A stretch of 64,000 bases of DNA, taken from Owenia fusiformis (Eukaryota > Annelida > Polychaeta > Sabellida > Oweniidae). Below, piece by piece: positions 22,444 through 35,331 of the stretch. The position numbers and the translations under genes are program-made. The notes beneath the pieces were generated by a model. The model worked only from the letters and a program-made list of their open reading frames with translations, ran no database searches and had not been told where the DNA came from. The stretch lies in assembly GCA_903813345.2 (NCBI GenBank), contig CAIIXF020000005.1, positions 11,781,375-11,845,374 on the forward strand, given 5' to 3'. Each line of letters starts with the position of its first letter. Within the stretch, counting starts at the first letter, position 1.

Positions 22444-22579
22444 TACATGGGTACTCTTATGTGTTTTGTATCATGTCACGATGAACTTGTGAAATATGGA
22501 AAGAATTCCTCGGTGTCAGTTTGTTTATATTTCACTTGGCATTCGATTCCTCATCTGTTATGTTTTGTAGCCTATTTCT

Positions 22580-22690
22580 AGCTATTCCCATGAATCATTG
22601 ACAAGCAGCACTGTGAATCTCATCCTCCAAACGCAGGACTCCAGACATCATCCACTACTACGTTCCTTTCTTTCTCCAAGAAGAATGAGG
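22580..22690 (+). other. Weak candidate internal 5' exon
   Basis: A 'gttttgtagcctatttctag' acceptor-like stretch precedes about 110 bp that is less AT-rich than its surroundings and ends 'aagaatgag|gtacga'. Such pairs arise by chance, there is no coding frame with homology, and nothing ties it to a gene. Confidence 0.12.
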
Positions 22691-23097
22691 TACGAGGACT
22701 GTGTTTGGAGGATACGAAATCAAAAGTTTTTCCACCTTCTAAGTTTGGATTCATGTGTCCTTATGATAACTCCAATACAGTTTCCAGATTTTGTTCATAT
22801 TTTAAACCGATGCGTTTTGTGTAACTGAACAAGATGGGGCAACCATATACTTTAAATTACGCGATACGAATAGCCTCCAATTTACCAACCCTTTTTACAT
22901 CACACCTATTTTATTGTATGATGGATGGGTAGGTGGTAGCTTCTTACCTTACTTGACTGTGAATTTCCAGACAAACCACATGTTGGATTGATATGATAAT
23001 TTGAGGGATGTGAAGTTTCTAAATGAGATTTTAAGCAGCTATTTTGATTTTTATGCATAATAATATCATGCAATGAGTGGCTAATATCAGTTTTTTA

Positions 23098-23270
23098 TGT
23101 CACCACCACAATCAGTTGGTGTTTGGTATTCAGCATTCAGCAGTTGGTGTTTGCAGTTGGTGTCTGTAACAAATGGCAGGTGGTGACATTTTACCACCAC
23201 AAGCAGTTGGTGTTTGGTATTCAGCATTCAGCAGTTGGTGTCTGTAACAAATGGCAGGTGGTGACATTTT
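23098..23270 (+). mobile_element. GTCACCAC-family MITE with internal duplication
   Basis: It begins 'gtcaccaccacaatcagttg' and ends 'ggcaggtggtgacatttt'. The segment from 'accacaa' through 'ggtgtctgtaacaaatgg' and 'caggtggtgacatttta' occurs twice in tandem. Ends are GTCACCACC and GGTGGTGAC. Other members lie at 4808, 10702, 30937, 49850, 50097 and 63016, so at least seven copies occur in the window. Confidence 0.75.
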
Positions 23271-25118
23271 ACTAATGTTAATGCGTTCGATAACAATTTG
23301 TAAGATTGTGGTATTATACTACAGTATATGGGTGAAAACCATGAAACAGATTTTTGTTTTGCTTCAAATATTCAATCTTGGACTATTGTTTTTGGATTCA
23401 TTAATGATATTGCAGCAAGAAAACACACTGCTTGGTTTATGTGAAGACAATTGGTCCCATGGGTCGTTCAGATTCTCAGTTGCATCCTTTAAGGTTGCAA
23501 TGACGTGCGAGATTGTGAGTTATTGAGAAGCTGTCGTGTCATCCTGAACCATTTCTCAACTGTAGTCCCATCTCCATATTATACAAATCACTTTTTTATT
23601 GCGTGTGATCACGGTCTTTCTGAACTTTCCTCTCTAGATAATTAAAACAGAAAGTTATGACGGCATTGACGAGCCCTAGACTGCTTTTTGTTATAAATCC
23701 GAATGTATAAGAATTACTGTATTGCATAAAGCCTACCTCTACCTTTACCTACTACTCCCTTCTCTCTTTGTCTGAGGGGTTGTTTTGAGAGGGAGTTGGT
23801 CCTCAAGGACTTAGCAAGACTTTATAAAGATTAGCTTGGATCTGATTTATTTGTTATTGTTGTTTGGATCTACTGAAGCAGCCATGAGTATCGACATATC
23901 CCATTGTCTCCCAAAGGAGAATACTCATAGAGTTATCACCTAGTAATAAAAAGGTCATGCTTTGAAGGACCAATAGAGTGCAAATAGGTGGAATTGAGTG
24001 GGGTTGGAAAGGAATGATATAAACAGACTTGGAGTCAACATTCCAAATTACAGAAAATTGATAACGTAATTCTACTTATTAGGCGCCCGTTTTAATTTGG
24101 CGATGTTTGGCAAGGACCCCAATTTCAATAATTCAAGTTGTCACCAATTTGAATAAAAAAACAATTCCAAGGAGTCCCCTTTTATCATTCGTTCTCTTTT
24201 TTACCTTTTAAAATCTGCCAAATTATATCTTCAAATATCCTGAAAAAAACAATTACAATAGCCCCGATTTAAGTAGAAGTACAGTATATCATATGCGATA
24301 AAGTCTCAAAAATGCAACCCCTAATTAATAAGCCCTAATAACTTTCTTAATTTTGGCAGGATCTTTTTTATTATCTGCTTTAGTTCAACCATTTCTGTTT
24401 GTTAGAACAGATTTCAGAAAGGATGTTCAGTGGCAGGTCTTATATGAATGACTCACACATGATTCATCAGATTAACACTAATGTGGATAAAACGTCATAC
24501 ACAGGGGTCTGTTTTTGAAATTATTGTAAATTATGATTTGGACTGCATTTTTGTACATGCTCTTTTTGATTGTGAGCAAGATTTTAATCCTAGAAATTAG
24601 CTAGAATGGCTATATATGTATGTGCAAAATACCGCAGTCATACTAAAATACGCCCTGCATTTTAAACTTTGCTTGCAGTACTTTTAAAACTTTATTTTCA
24701 ATTCCTGTTTAAGCCAGTTTATTACTATTTAACAAGTTACATTACAGAGCAGAATATCAAAAAGAATGAACTTACAGAACAATGAACTTTCAGGATATCC
24801 TTTTCATTAGTCTGATATGCACAGATATTTAATATCACATCCTCGAAACACAAGTCTACTTCATAGATATGTTCACAAATGTAGGTTTTACTGTACAAAA
24901 GCATACTGTTGATATAAATGGACTATATATACTTGCAAACAACAAATATTATATCTCCAAGATATAAAATGCTTGATATTGATCTGAGGTTAGTGTGCTC
25001 CCTACCCTCGGCTCTATTGATAGGTGGCTCCATTGATTAGGTTATTTCTTAATTGGTCAAATTTTCTGAAGAGCACGAAGCACAGCTAAGTGAGCATCTG
25101 CAGAATTTTTGCGTATAC
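23271..25118 (+). other. Intronic stretch, mostly featureless
   Basis: Bases 24080-24340 contain 'attaggcgcccgttttaatt', 'gatttaagtagaagtacagt' and 'cccctaattaataagccc'. These resemble parts of the 34037-34517 family and probably mark an old copy. Elsewhere I see no exon or element. Confidence 0.35.
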
Positions 25119-25543
25119 AGTAAACTGGGTCTTAGTGAACGGATCTATCTGGTAAATAGCCCAAATATCATTTAATATAGGTATATGATCTGAATGAAAG
25201 TCTAAATAAATAAGGGAATTATCTAAATATTTTATGTTTGCTTAAAAGTGAAATAGCTATTAAAAATTGTGAAAAAATAATATCACATTGATTATTATTT
25301 ATTTTATTTATTTTATTTTATTTATTATATGTTTATATAGATATCCATATCGCATTGTAAAATTAAATTAAAAAAGAATTAAATAATATTCTCCATATTA
25401 AACACCTGTACCTGTGTAATAAACATAATTTAACAGAATATCCTCCATTGATTTCTGTATAATGGAACACCTGTAGTGAACACCTACTTAACAATGGACA
25501 CTCCATGGCTCTATAGGTGTTCACAACACACAGGTTTTTCTGT
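25119..25543. mobile_element. CAGTAAAACCTGT-family MITE, expanded and diverged
   Basis: It starts 'acagtaaactgggtcttagt' and ends 'acaggtttttctgta'. The right part carries the family's 'gtgaacacctacttaac' motifs. The middle includes a TTTAT-rich microsatellite (about 25290-25330), which accounts for the greater length (about 425 bp). Confidence 0.5.
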
Positions 25544-26570
25544 ATAAAACTCTATTGGAATTATTGTTGAGCTTAATTGATTTCATTCAATGCAGGAAGT
25601 TCAACTGGATATTTATTCAAGATCGAATACATGTCTAGTATTGATCTAGAAATGTACTTTGGCGCCACTACTTCAAGTTGAATATTTCAGCATTATTCAT
25701 ATGAGTTGTATTTGTAGACAAACTTGACATTGCTATATTCATGTAAGATTTATCGTTGTTGTAATGTTAGATAAATGCCCCACCTGCTAAATGAAAGTAA
25801 CTTCATCATAAATATTTCATGCCCTTTCTTGGTTGTTAGTGAATAAGTATCAATTTTCTTATACTAGGATATGATTTGGAGAATACTCTTATGCATATTA
25901 GTTTTAATCTCTGGTAAAGTCATGCTTTTTTCATGCTTCTCATTTTAACATATCATAATCATTATATTTTATTCCCAGGTTTGTGTGATATGAGGAGTAA
26001 GCCAACCAGCTGTCATACCTAACCCGTTCAGAAATATATTCTTATGATCTTCCCTTTTCTTAGGTAATAGACACAGAATAGAGGATTTAGCATGGAATGC
26101 GATGTGAGTGCAAAAAGGGCATTTAATAGTTATTGCCCAAATGGCCCAAAGTCTACTGCTTCATTTAATATTCAATGAAAGGAAGTGCTTAACATAATGA
26201 GAATGTGTTTTTAGATGGAATGATTAGTGCTGTCAGTGTGACTTTTGGTTTCTGTATTCCCAGAGATGTCTATTGCGTAAATTCTATGATATAGGACTGA
26301 CACGAAATGGAAAAGAGTCAGAATTAGATTGGAATAGAAATTGATAAGTTCCGAATCGGATAGATCAGATATGATTAAAGATTAGGTACATAAATGTTCA
26401 TATTCATTAGAGTTGAAAAGGGGTGTTTTTTCCAAATTATTGCCAGAAATCCTCAAAAGTCTAAGCATAATCATGAAATTGAAAGTCAAAACTGTTGAAT
26501 GTTTTGGAAAATGAACATGACATTGCATGTTATGAACAAAAATGATATTGTAAAATATTGACAAAATTTA

Positions 26571-26762
26571 CAGTAAAACCTATACAGCAAACACCTATGG
26601 AGCCACAAAATAGTGTTCACTATAGGTAGGTGTTTATAAGAGAGGGGATTTCATCCCGGAGTCAATGTAAAATGTGTCTTGAAGAAGTTTTCTGTAAACA
26701 TGGGTGTTCACTCAACACAGGTGTTCCCTAGAAAGAAGTGTTCACTAAGACAGGTTTTACTG
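26571..26762. mobile_element. CAGTAAAACCTGT-family MITE
   Basis: It starts CAGTAAAACCTATACAGC after TA and ends 'gacaggttttactg' before TTA. The interior has 'gtgttcactataggtaggtg' and further GTGTTCACT motifs as inverted halves. It is about 192 bp, similar to the 22246 copy. Confidence 0.7.
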
Positions 26763-28130
26763 TTATTCAACTCATCTGTGGTCTTTGTTTCTCCTTTAAT
26801 TCTGTTTCTCTACATACAGACGTCACCTACAAAATTTGTTGAGATACTCACAATGCTCTACATTCACCAATTATCATAAAGCAGTCAATAAATGTTCACT
26901 TTATTGTTATTTAGTGTTAATTCTGGTCATTTACTGCCTACTATCTTAGCTAGACTGTTACAGTAGATCCTCATCGTGCTATTTTTTGCAAGGCTTTACC
27001 CAAGATTATTGCAGTAAGCTGCTTTTATTGTCACAAGGGAAATACTTACACAGTCTAGCTGGGTTATAAAAAATCTTTATTAAATATTATAAACTCTTTC
27101 AAAATAGTTGCTCAAATTGTCAATGGATTGTTGTAATTGTAAATTTACCTCTTGTGACATTATATGGATTCTTCTATTGTGTTATAGTGACTTATGTTTT
27201 TGTAGTTCATTTATAGTCTGTATACACTTGGCCTGATTCTGTTTATTAAGGTTATGGGATGTTTCAGGACAGCTCAGGATACTTTCAGTTAAGGACAACT
27301 TACTCTGAAATTCATTAGTAGACTGTTGATGAAACTAAGTGAGTTTACCTATGTAATAATGTCATATATAAATCCTGTCTGTTATTCCTTTATTTTACTT
27401 TATGTATATTTCTCAAAAAATTCCAAAGGGGCCTAAAATCATGTGAAAAAAATTTGGGGATTTTTGGCCAAGGAACCCCTTCTCCAAAAAATAGTTTTGT
27501 TAGTCTTCCAATTAGAAAATGCTATATGAAACTAAATCAACACTCTCAAGGCTTGTCACTAATCAATATTTGAAATGAAGCTTTTTTATTTTATATCTAG
27601 TGATTTTGGTTCCATGATATTCTCTAACTTAAGTTGGAGATGGGTCTGTAGAATATAAACTTCATGTTGAGTCAGTTGTCAGTCAAGTTCTTCAAATTCA
27701 AACTGTATTCCATTCTATTTTTACCCCATTTCTGGCATAATATTGATACTATGTGGTACATGTAAAGACGTCATTACTCTATTGAATGACCTTGTCCCGA
27801 TTCAACTCCCTAACATCATCAATTATGAATAATAATTTGTACTTTTTTGCTGCATAACTAATAAAGCTGTCTATTTTTCACATATACTTCTAAAAATGAT
27901 ATAAAATACAGAATAAGAATAAGTAGAGAAATCAGCATAGAATAACATGTAATCAACCCTTAGATCATTTACTGAACCATATTATTTGATTTTTATTTCG
28001 GAGAAAATGTGTTGGAATTAGAGAAACCTGGGTAATCTTTTAACACAGGCTAATTTAGAGGGTTACTATATTATTACATCAGGGCATTTGAGGACAACCA
28101 TCTGTATCTTGATTTTTTGTTGGTTTCAAC
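26763..28130 (+). other. Intronic stretch without recognised features
   Basis: AT-rich with no convincing exon, element end or array. Short frames only. Confidence 0.4.
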
Positions 28131-28262
28131 TTATGTTCTTTGGGATGATATTGCATCAAGTAGTACCCCTTCTCACATTTAGTCTTTCTGTGTTTGAAGT
28201 TATGTTCTTTGGGATGATATTGCATCAAGTAGTACCCCTTCTCACATTTAGTCTTTCTGTAT
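28131..28262 (+). repeat. 69-bp tandem duplication
   Basis: A unit beginning 'ttatgttctttgggatgata' occurs at 28131 and again at 28200, nearly identical. The period is a multiple of three, so a 74-codon open frame survives across it, but the protein has no family resemblance and is treated as spurious. Confidence 0.85.
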
Positions 28263-28400
28263 TTATCCAGCCATTGTTTTTAAAGAGGTATTGTATCGTA
28301 GATAATCATTAATTTGTGATAGATTCATGAAGATAAATCTACAGCTATGGGATGGTACCCTAGGCCTTAGTCATGCCTTTGCACTCCAGTGTTTACCTTC

Positions 28401-28505
28401 TAGATTAAAGCCCAACTTTTCTAGATTAAAGCCCAACTTTTTTAGATTAAAGCCCAACTTTTCTAGATTAAAGCCCAACTTTTTAATATTGAGCCTAATT
28501 TCTGA
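28401..28505 (+). repeat. 21-bp minisatellite, about 5 copies
   Basis: The unit 'tagattaaagcccaactttt' plus one base repeats from 28401, degrading after the fourth copy. In frame it would give a 7-residue repeat (SRLKPNF). There is no evidence that it is translated. Confidence 0.85.
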
Positions 28506-28687
28506 GATAAAGCCCCAACTGTTTTAATTCATGAAATGTGTACAAAAGGCTTATTTTCACAGGTCTGCTGAAAATTTTGAAACATATGCTAATTTTCATG
28601 ATATGTCTTAATTTTCTAGTGGATGCACATATGTTTTTTGAAGTGAATTTGAGTGTATGTGTATTATCAAAATATTATGAGGCCGTA

Positions 28688-28992
28688 CAGTAAAACTTGT
28701 CAAAGTGGAACACCTTTGGTATCTCTAAAAAGTGTTCTACTTGAGAGGTGTTCCACTTATATAGTAGTGGTGCAACTCGAATGTCAGTACTTGTCACTCA
28801 CTCGTTGAACCCATCCAAGATAGTTGCTCGAGTTCGTTTTTTCAAACGCGAGTAGCAATTTTCTTGTGAGTTGAACCACTTTTATATAGAGGTTCATATA
28901 ACATTAAGTCACATGGTCTTAGGACTCTGAAAAGCATTCTTCTAACAGAGGTGTTCTACTTCTAGTAGTGTCCTTCTTCAAAGGTTTCACTG
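28688..28992. mobile_element. CAGTAAAACCTGT-family MITE interrupted by a 117-bp insertion
   Basis: It starts CAGTAAAACTTGTCAAAG after TA and ends 'aaggtttcactg' before TA. The interior carries 'gtggaacacct', 'gaggtgttccact' and 'gaggtgttctact'. A smaller element with its own TSD splits it at 28757-28889. Confidence 0.75.
28765..28881. mobile_element. Small hAT-type MITE nested in the 28688-28992 element
   Basis: The 117-bp element starts TAGTGGTGCAACTCG and ends GAGTTGAACCACTT, an imperfect inverted repeat. It is bounded by identical 8-bp direct repeats TTATATAG at 28757-28764 and 28882-28889. An 8-bp TSD and a TAGTG end indicate hAT-type mobilisation. There is no coding capacity. Confidence 0.8.
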
Positions 28993-30936
28993 TATATTAT
29001 ATAACTTTTTATTGACATATTTACATGATTACATTAGTCACAACTACTCACTAAAACTAACTAAAACTACTTCTACTTCTTTATATTTAATATTGAAGGA
29101 ATGTTTTTTCAAATCCTCTAAATGTAAGTCTTATTTTGTCTTTCCAATAGCATCATGATAAATTAAACATAACCAACAGAGTGATGAGTATCAGAATGGC
29201 CTTATACTATCTGTTTGTGTCAAAGATGCTTGACGTATAATCATAGAGCGTGAACAAAAATCATTAATTTTTTATTAATATCTTGCATCATAACATTATA
29301 TAAATCATATAATAGTGCATTAATCATTATAACAAATATTCAAATGGAACGATCTTATTCATAAAAATATTTTTAGTATATTTAATCCTGTAGGGGAAAT
29401 TGAGGAAAGTAATTTGCGGTTTAGGAAAGTACATTTGTATTGAAGTAAAATTGTGGGATAGCATACAATTAGAATATATAGAAAGGCTATAAATCTCATT
29501 GGTTCCAGGTCACAAATTATAAGAGAATTGTGTTGTTAATTAAATGCCATTATCTATATGATATCATCCTCTCATTCATTTATTTCATATCCCTGATAGT
29601 CGAGCTGCTTATCTGCGTAGAAAATATCACTAAACGCGATTTAATATGTAAAGCATGATGAATTAAAGTGGAATTAACTAATATATAGCATATAGGGGAT
29701 ACTTTAAACTATATAGAATTGACAGAAAATTGAATATTTCTTAAAGATTAAGAGAAATTTTAAGGAATAGGCAAGGAATTTCATGTCTCTGTCACCCTTT
29801 GTAATATGGTTGGTAAAGAATGCCATTATAGAACATTGACTTATGATAGAATTTGAGCAAGTTTCAACAAGATTTTCTCCTCATCTAAATTCACAAGAAA
29901 ATTCAAGAAGATTCCATCAAACTAGAGAAACCTATTCTAAAATTAGAAGCTAATATTTTAAAGTTACCCTGTCATATCGATGTGGTATGACGGTTTGAGG
30001 GGTAGATATAGAGGATGTCCAGAGTATACCAATAGAGGGGTTAGGAGGTAGAGGAGCGAGTAGGGGTAACTACATGTGTTTCTATTAATAAATCTGATTA
30101 TTCTTGTTTTATTTTAAAGTAACCATTTATCAACAGACTCTTATCAACCACTTAGTCAAAATAATTTATTTTGCTCAAGTTTGAACCTTTTTTGTAATTC
30201 ATTTTCATTTCTTTATTTGAGGAGTATATGTTTTGTGTAGCTCATAGTAAAACTCCATGTTTTATCCTTCTTTCAAGATGCAGTAATTGAACATCTTAAC
30301 ATGTATATATTTGACCCCACAGACCTTTGTAGCTCTGACATTTATGACAATTTATAGGTGCAAATGAGCAATCTTCAGTTGCTTGAGAATGCTGAAATAG
30401 TTTCCCTTTCAACTATTTTTAACTGTTATCCTTGGTTTTCTGCATTCTGGAGTCTGTAAAGAGCATTTGGAATTGGGATGCTTGACTATGTATATATGAG
30501 ATGAAAATGGAAATATATATGTACCTGTAATAAATAGAAGTGAAATCTAGACAGTGCTGGATATGTCAGATGTTTTATTAAAGTGCTCAGATTAACACGC
30601 ACCATGCTTTTATATTCAGTGTATTCTGAAAAAAGCTTAACTTACACTATACAAAATAATGATTTCATGAATAAAAATTATTTAAAGCTTGTATTCGAGA
30701 ATCTTACTTCACTTGTCAAAGGTTAGAAAACTCATCATTCATATCCCGTCAAATCGATTTACCTGTATATATGTATGCAGTATTTACTTACCATTTGAAC
30801 ACATGGAAAATACTGATTATTAGAAAGTATGTTGGCTATATTTATTATGTATATATTACTGTATGATAATAAGTTAGTTGAATGTTGTTTTTTTATTTGG
30901 AGGAGTCATTGATTTTATCACAATAGTTATTTTATG
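28993..30936 (+). other. Intronic stretch without recognised features
   Basis: Very AT-rich, with no exon, element end or array that I can support. Confidence 0.4.
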
Positions 30937-31069
30937 TTATCACCTGAAGTGGTGATATATTTTTATAGTCTCCAACTTTTTTCTGGATGGTGATCAGTGA
31001 TTTGTGTTGTTGTACGAAGCATCTGTAACAAATGGCAGGTTGTGAAATTTCCCATGTTGATGCCTTATT
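30937..31069 (+). repeat. GTCACCAC-family MITE copy
   Basis: It starts 'ttatcacctgaagtggtgat', contains 'atagtctccaactttttt' and 'gcatctgtaacaaatggc', and ends 'aggttgtgaaatttcccatg'. The 5' end shows the short terminal palindrome seen in the 63016 copy. Confidence 0.65.
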
Positions 31070-31794
31070 TCATTTTTGTTCATGTTTCATTTGTACTTTG
31101 ATGTTTTTGCATCTGTGATAGAGGTAACTAACATGTTTATGTGATCTAACAAAGTATGAGGAGGAGGGGTGTTAATCAGCCCCAAAAATTGATCTACAAT
31201 ATGCCAGGTTTAAAAACCAAGATGTGAAAAGATCAGCTAAGAATAATGTAAACAACATAAAGTGAACACACACTTGACTAGTTAAATCCTCAAAATAAGA
31301 ATTTTACGTAATCTTCTTATAGTAGAATATATAGTTCAGAATCAAAATATTTGAATTAAATGTTGAAATGACATTTGCCCAATTTTGGTTTTCATCTTAT
31401 TTTGTGACAATGCAGAACTGCCTTAAAGTCTGTATCTTGTGACATTCTTTGTAAAAAATATCAGAGATAAATGATGAGTCGAACAATCAAGAGCAGATTG
31501 ATATTAAAACCATGAGTAAACAACATTGAGTTATGGAGAGAGGGGTAATGGCTTTACCTATGTTCATATTCACTCTAATTCTGCCAAGTCTTCTCCTTGG
31601 ATTTGGATTAGTGTCTGGTTTTCTAGCTTTTTTGTAATTTTGAGCATTTACTATATGTCTATTTACTTTAGTTTTGCTAGTTCTTAGGTTTCCTACTTTA
31701 CTTTGCATTTCAAAACATTTCTATCATGTTATTTTCTTTATAAGTTAAAAAAATCAATATGACATGAACATCTAGTCGAGGTACTACTATTAAT

Positions 31795-32240
31795 CTAGTC
31801 TGTTTTTTCTCGTTCAGTTAACATATTAATGACTCTCTGAAACTTATTAACTCTCTTTTCTTTTGAGACTTCTTTCTCTTTGTGACCTCCCAACTCTCTG
31901 ATATATGACCTATGGACTCTTTCTCTTTGTAACCTCTCTCCCAAAGAGTCAGGTTTTGTGTGGCCTGATCTTTCTCTGTGACCTCTCGACTCTTTCTCTT
32001 TAGTGACCTTTTGAGTCTTCCTCTTATCTGGCCTCTCATTTTGGTGATCGCTCAACTCTTTCTCTTTTGTGACCTTTCGACTCTTTCTTTTTTGTGATCT
32101 CTTGACTCCTTCTCTTTTGTGACTTCTTGACTGTGTTTTGTTACTTCTTGACTGTATTTTGTGACTTCTTGACTGTATTTTGTGACTTCTTGACTGTATT
32201 TTGTGACTTCTTGGCTGTATTTTGTGACTTCTGCAACTCT
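31795..32240 (+). repeat. Degraded minisatellite with a 21-bp core
   Basis: Bases 32130-32230 are clean tandem copies of 'ttttgtgacttcttgactgt' plus one base. To the left (31795-32125) is the same theme with 'ctctttctcttttgtgacct' in older, irregular copies. Minus-strand frames give Lys/Glu/Arg-rich or EVTKYSQ-repeat peptides. These follow from the repeat and are not taken as genes. Confidence 0.75.
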
Positions 32241-33021
32241 GTTGTAATATTTCTGGTTAAGAGTTGAGAAGCACCTTGAAAACCAGATGGATTGTATAAA
32301 AGAAAACAAACTCTGAATGTCAGAATATTTTGAAAACCATTTGCAATTACATATACGCATATGTTAAGGTGTATTGTTTGCTGCTGTTTGTGTTTTGAAC
32401 ATTTGAATTTGCTGTTGAATCTATTAGATATTAACATGAACAAACAATATACTTTTCCCATTCCCTGGTGGCTAGAGTTATTGCTTTAATTAGCAGATTT
32501 TTGTTGAGAACTGGAGGGAATTTCCCCCGACAAATAATAATAATTTGTATAAAAGTAGGAAATACAAATCTGAGTATAGTAGAACTTGTAACAGAGTGGT
32601 AAATTCACCACTCACTGTGTCAACATTGCCCAATGGAGAAAACAGATTATAGATAATCTATGAATAAACTAGATCATCTAATGGATATCTATTGATAGAA
32701 AAAGACGATTGCTCATTGAATTGAAATACCAATAGACAAGACTCTTACAATTATGTTTTATCATGAACAGATAGCTGTAGATTCCATATGCGCCGAGAGT
32801 ATGTCTGTTTGAGAATGATGAATGTTTTGTTTAATGCAGCATTCTAATTTTATAGTGAATAACCAGGGCAAGCTGACTTATATAATTTCTCGCCATACTA
32901 ATGTGATGTATTTTAAGTAGCATGGATGTTCTGGAGAAGTAATTCATTATCTACATTGAATGTGGAGCCGGCATATTGGATCTTAGTTTTGAAGGACAGT
33001 TTTACACATTTATACTTCTAC

Positions 33022-33070
33022 CGTAATTGCCGTATTGGGGGCCCACCCCTAATAAGCGCCCACCCCGCTT
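33022..33070 (+). repeat. Partial copy of the ACCGTATTTGCCGTA element
   Basis: The left end 'accgtaattgccgtattggg' plus 'cctaataagcgcccacccc' matches the start of the full element at 34037. No matching right end was found nearby, though homology may continue some way to the right. Confidence 0.5.
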
Positions 33071-34036
33071 CACAGAGCTCAAAAAATATCGATGAATGAC
33101 CAAGTGTTAACAAATATATCAGGAAAAGTCAAATTTCCAAAGAAATATAGTGGGCGATAATAGAGTACTTAACTAAAATGCAGAAACGTGACGTATTTTG
33201 TAATTCCATGCATCCTCTTGATAAATATCTATCAGTCAGTTAATATGGCTGCTTCCCACACCATACTAAACAAATATTATCTCAAAATAGTCCATAATGA
33301 ATGAAGGAAATGTTCACGTTTCAGAGTTTTGTTTCAACATTTTTTCTAAGTAGTGATCGTCAAGGTCGTGAACTTTCTCGTTTCTTTTTAAAAGATACCT
33401 CGATTTTTACACAACTTTCACACAAAAAATGATGATCTGTCATCAAATTAAAAAAATAAGCCATAACTTTAGATTGATTTCTTACAGTCTATAGGAGAAA
33501 TATTGAAGATAATCGCGGAAAACAATTCCTTCACCTCGAGGGGCTCTGCTGGGGAGTTCTTCAATCACTGTCAATATACATACAGGGGGGCGGGTTCCCA
33601 AACATGACCTGTCATATTGGCACGTTCAATAACAAATTTTATAAACAGGCCTCATTTGCCATTGAAATGAATCTCCCAATGTTCGCTGTTGTTTTATGAG
33701 TATTCTCTACAAGTTTGGATCGAGTAACTTCAATAGTATTACCGTAGTTTTGAAATGATGATGTTGAACTGATGTTAGCGCCATTTCAAATTTTACTTTG
33801 CACATGTGCGGCACTGAGAGAGCACCTGCTCATGATTGTTCACATGATCACATCCTCCAATTTGATTCGACATCATATAATGGGGAATCACCGAATACGA
33901 TAGAATATGAAAGAATTATGGGATCTACTCACTACTACTGGTCAATATAGTTATATTATTTTAGCGTATTCTTTCCAATAACGATACATGTCATCATTGT
34001 AAAAATATGCTGTTACTTTCATTTTGATGTTGTAAA

Positions 34037-34517
34037 TACCGTATTTGCCGTAATTGGCGCCCATGTTCCTATTAGCGCCCCCCCCCAGACTTTTGGAGGC
34101 CCGAGGGTGAGTCCCTGGTTGAAGAATCAACGATCATTGTGGTCAAACGTAAGAAATCAAGTGGCCGATAATAGGTTCCCGACATGTAATTCCAAAACGA
34201 GGCTGAGAAAAAAATTTGAATTCGATTCAGCAGGTATAAGTCCATTTTCCTATAGATTTATCGAGTAAAATACCGATGTAAGTACATATTTTATATTCTA
34301 TTAGTGTAGCAAAAAGAGTGGGATAGGTATGAACCCCACGGTCCATGCAAACGTGGCGAATTTCACGAACCAAAATTTTCTTCCAATTTTTTTCTAAACT
34401 GAAAGTGAAACTCTGGCATCTTTTCTCAGGCGGGACTCATATGGGCGCTAATAAGGACAACTTTTTGAACTGTTTTGACTTACTTTAAGCGCCCGGGCGC
34501 CTACTACGGCAAATACG
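34037..34517. mobile_element. MITE with TACCGTATTTGCCGTA ends
   Basis: It starts TACCGTATTTGCCGTAATTG and ends with the inverse ('gcctactacggcaaatacgg' then TA). GCGCC-rich subterminal motifs ('ggcgccc' and 'gcgcccgggcgcc') occur at both ends. It is 481 bp without a transposase frame. I could not define a TSD beyond the TA contained in the ends. Confidence 0.75.
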
Positions 34518-35300
34518 GTAAGTCATTTTTGGCAAGAAAATGGGAATTTCAATTTCAAAAGTGTTCTGGGCGCTTTTTTGGGCGAATATGTTATATGGAA
34601 TACCTAAATGAATATATGGAAACATACTTTGTTATACTCAAATATACTCTTTGACATTACTAATCAACTCTTGAAATGTTAATATATACATGTATACCAG
34701 AATTCTGTTATAAAATAAAAATTTCATATATGCTTTAGTTAACATTAATTTAGAGTCAGAAAATGTATATGCCATGATAATTTTGGCCTTCCTTGTCTTT
34801 TTAAGCATACTGTTCTACTATAATACATGTTATTAACGAGAAAATACATTTATTAACATTCTAACAATAACTGTTCATTTAATACGCTTAGATAATGAAT
34901 TAATTAATTGCCAGTAAAATCATATGAGATGATGATAAATGCAAAAGATCATAAGTTAATGATTAGAAGTCCCTCTAGTAATAAGTGAGTCTACCTTGCT
35001 AAATGCTACCAATCAGTTTCTTGTTCATTTTAGCATTTTCCTTAATTGTCTATGGTTGTACAATATTCTTTATGCAAACACATGTTAGAGAATATGTACA
35101 GTTATTTAAACCCGGTTACTGGCTGTAAGTGTATTCTCAAATAAGCTTCTTTCTCCTGGTAAAATGAGCTTTTGAGACTTTATTCATGGGCTAAAAGGAA
35201 TACATGAGAGATATGGGTCTATACTTGATGTAAGGTTATTACATAGTTATACAAAGTCGACTCTCTGAAAGCTATGTTGGCCTAGATCTAAGGTCATTGG
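34518..35300 (+). other. Intronic stretch without recognised features
   Basis: AT-rich and apparently single-copy, with no exon or element signal until the TATA-containing stretch that follows. Confidence 0.4.
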
Positions 35301-35301
35301 T

Positions 35302-35331
35302 TATAAATAGCGCAGCTGGCTCTATACCATA
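35302..35331 (+). promoter_or_regulatory. Candidate TATA-box promoter
   Basis: GGTTATAAATAGCGC carries a canonical TATA box (TATAAATA, 35302-35309), followed at once by an E-box CAGCTG (35313-35318). A start near 35332 would fit, and a donor lies 265 bp downstream (35596/35597). It would be an alternative promoter for the receptor gene if it is used. Confidence 0.35.

Noticed and set aside
22580-22690. A confident 5' exon
   Set aside because: Acceptor and donor are only average and nothing links it to a gene, so it is listed at very low confidence only.
28088-28527. Two plus-strand open frames over tandem repeats (28088-28312, 28327-28527)
   Set aside because: Both owe their length to in-frame duplications of 69 and 21 bp. 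The proteins resemble nothing known.
31795-32461. Lys/Glu-rich and EVTKYSQ-repeat frames on the minus strand
   Set aside because: They translate a degraded minisatellite in two overlapping frames. No splice structure or conserved motif supports a gene.
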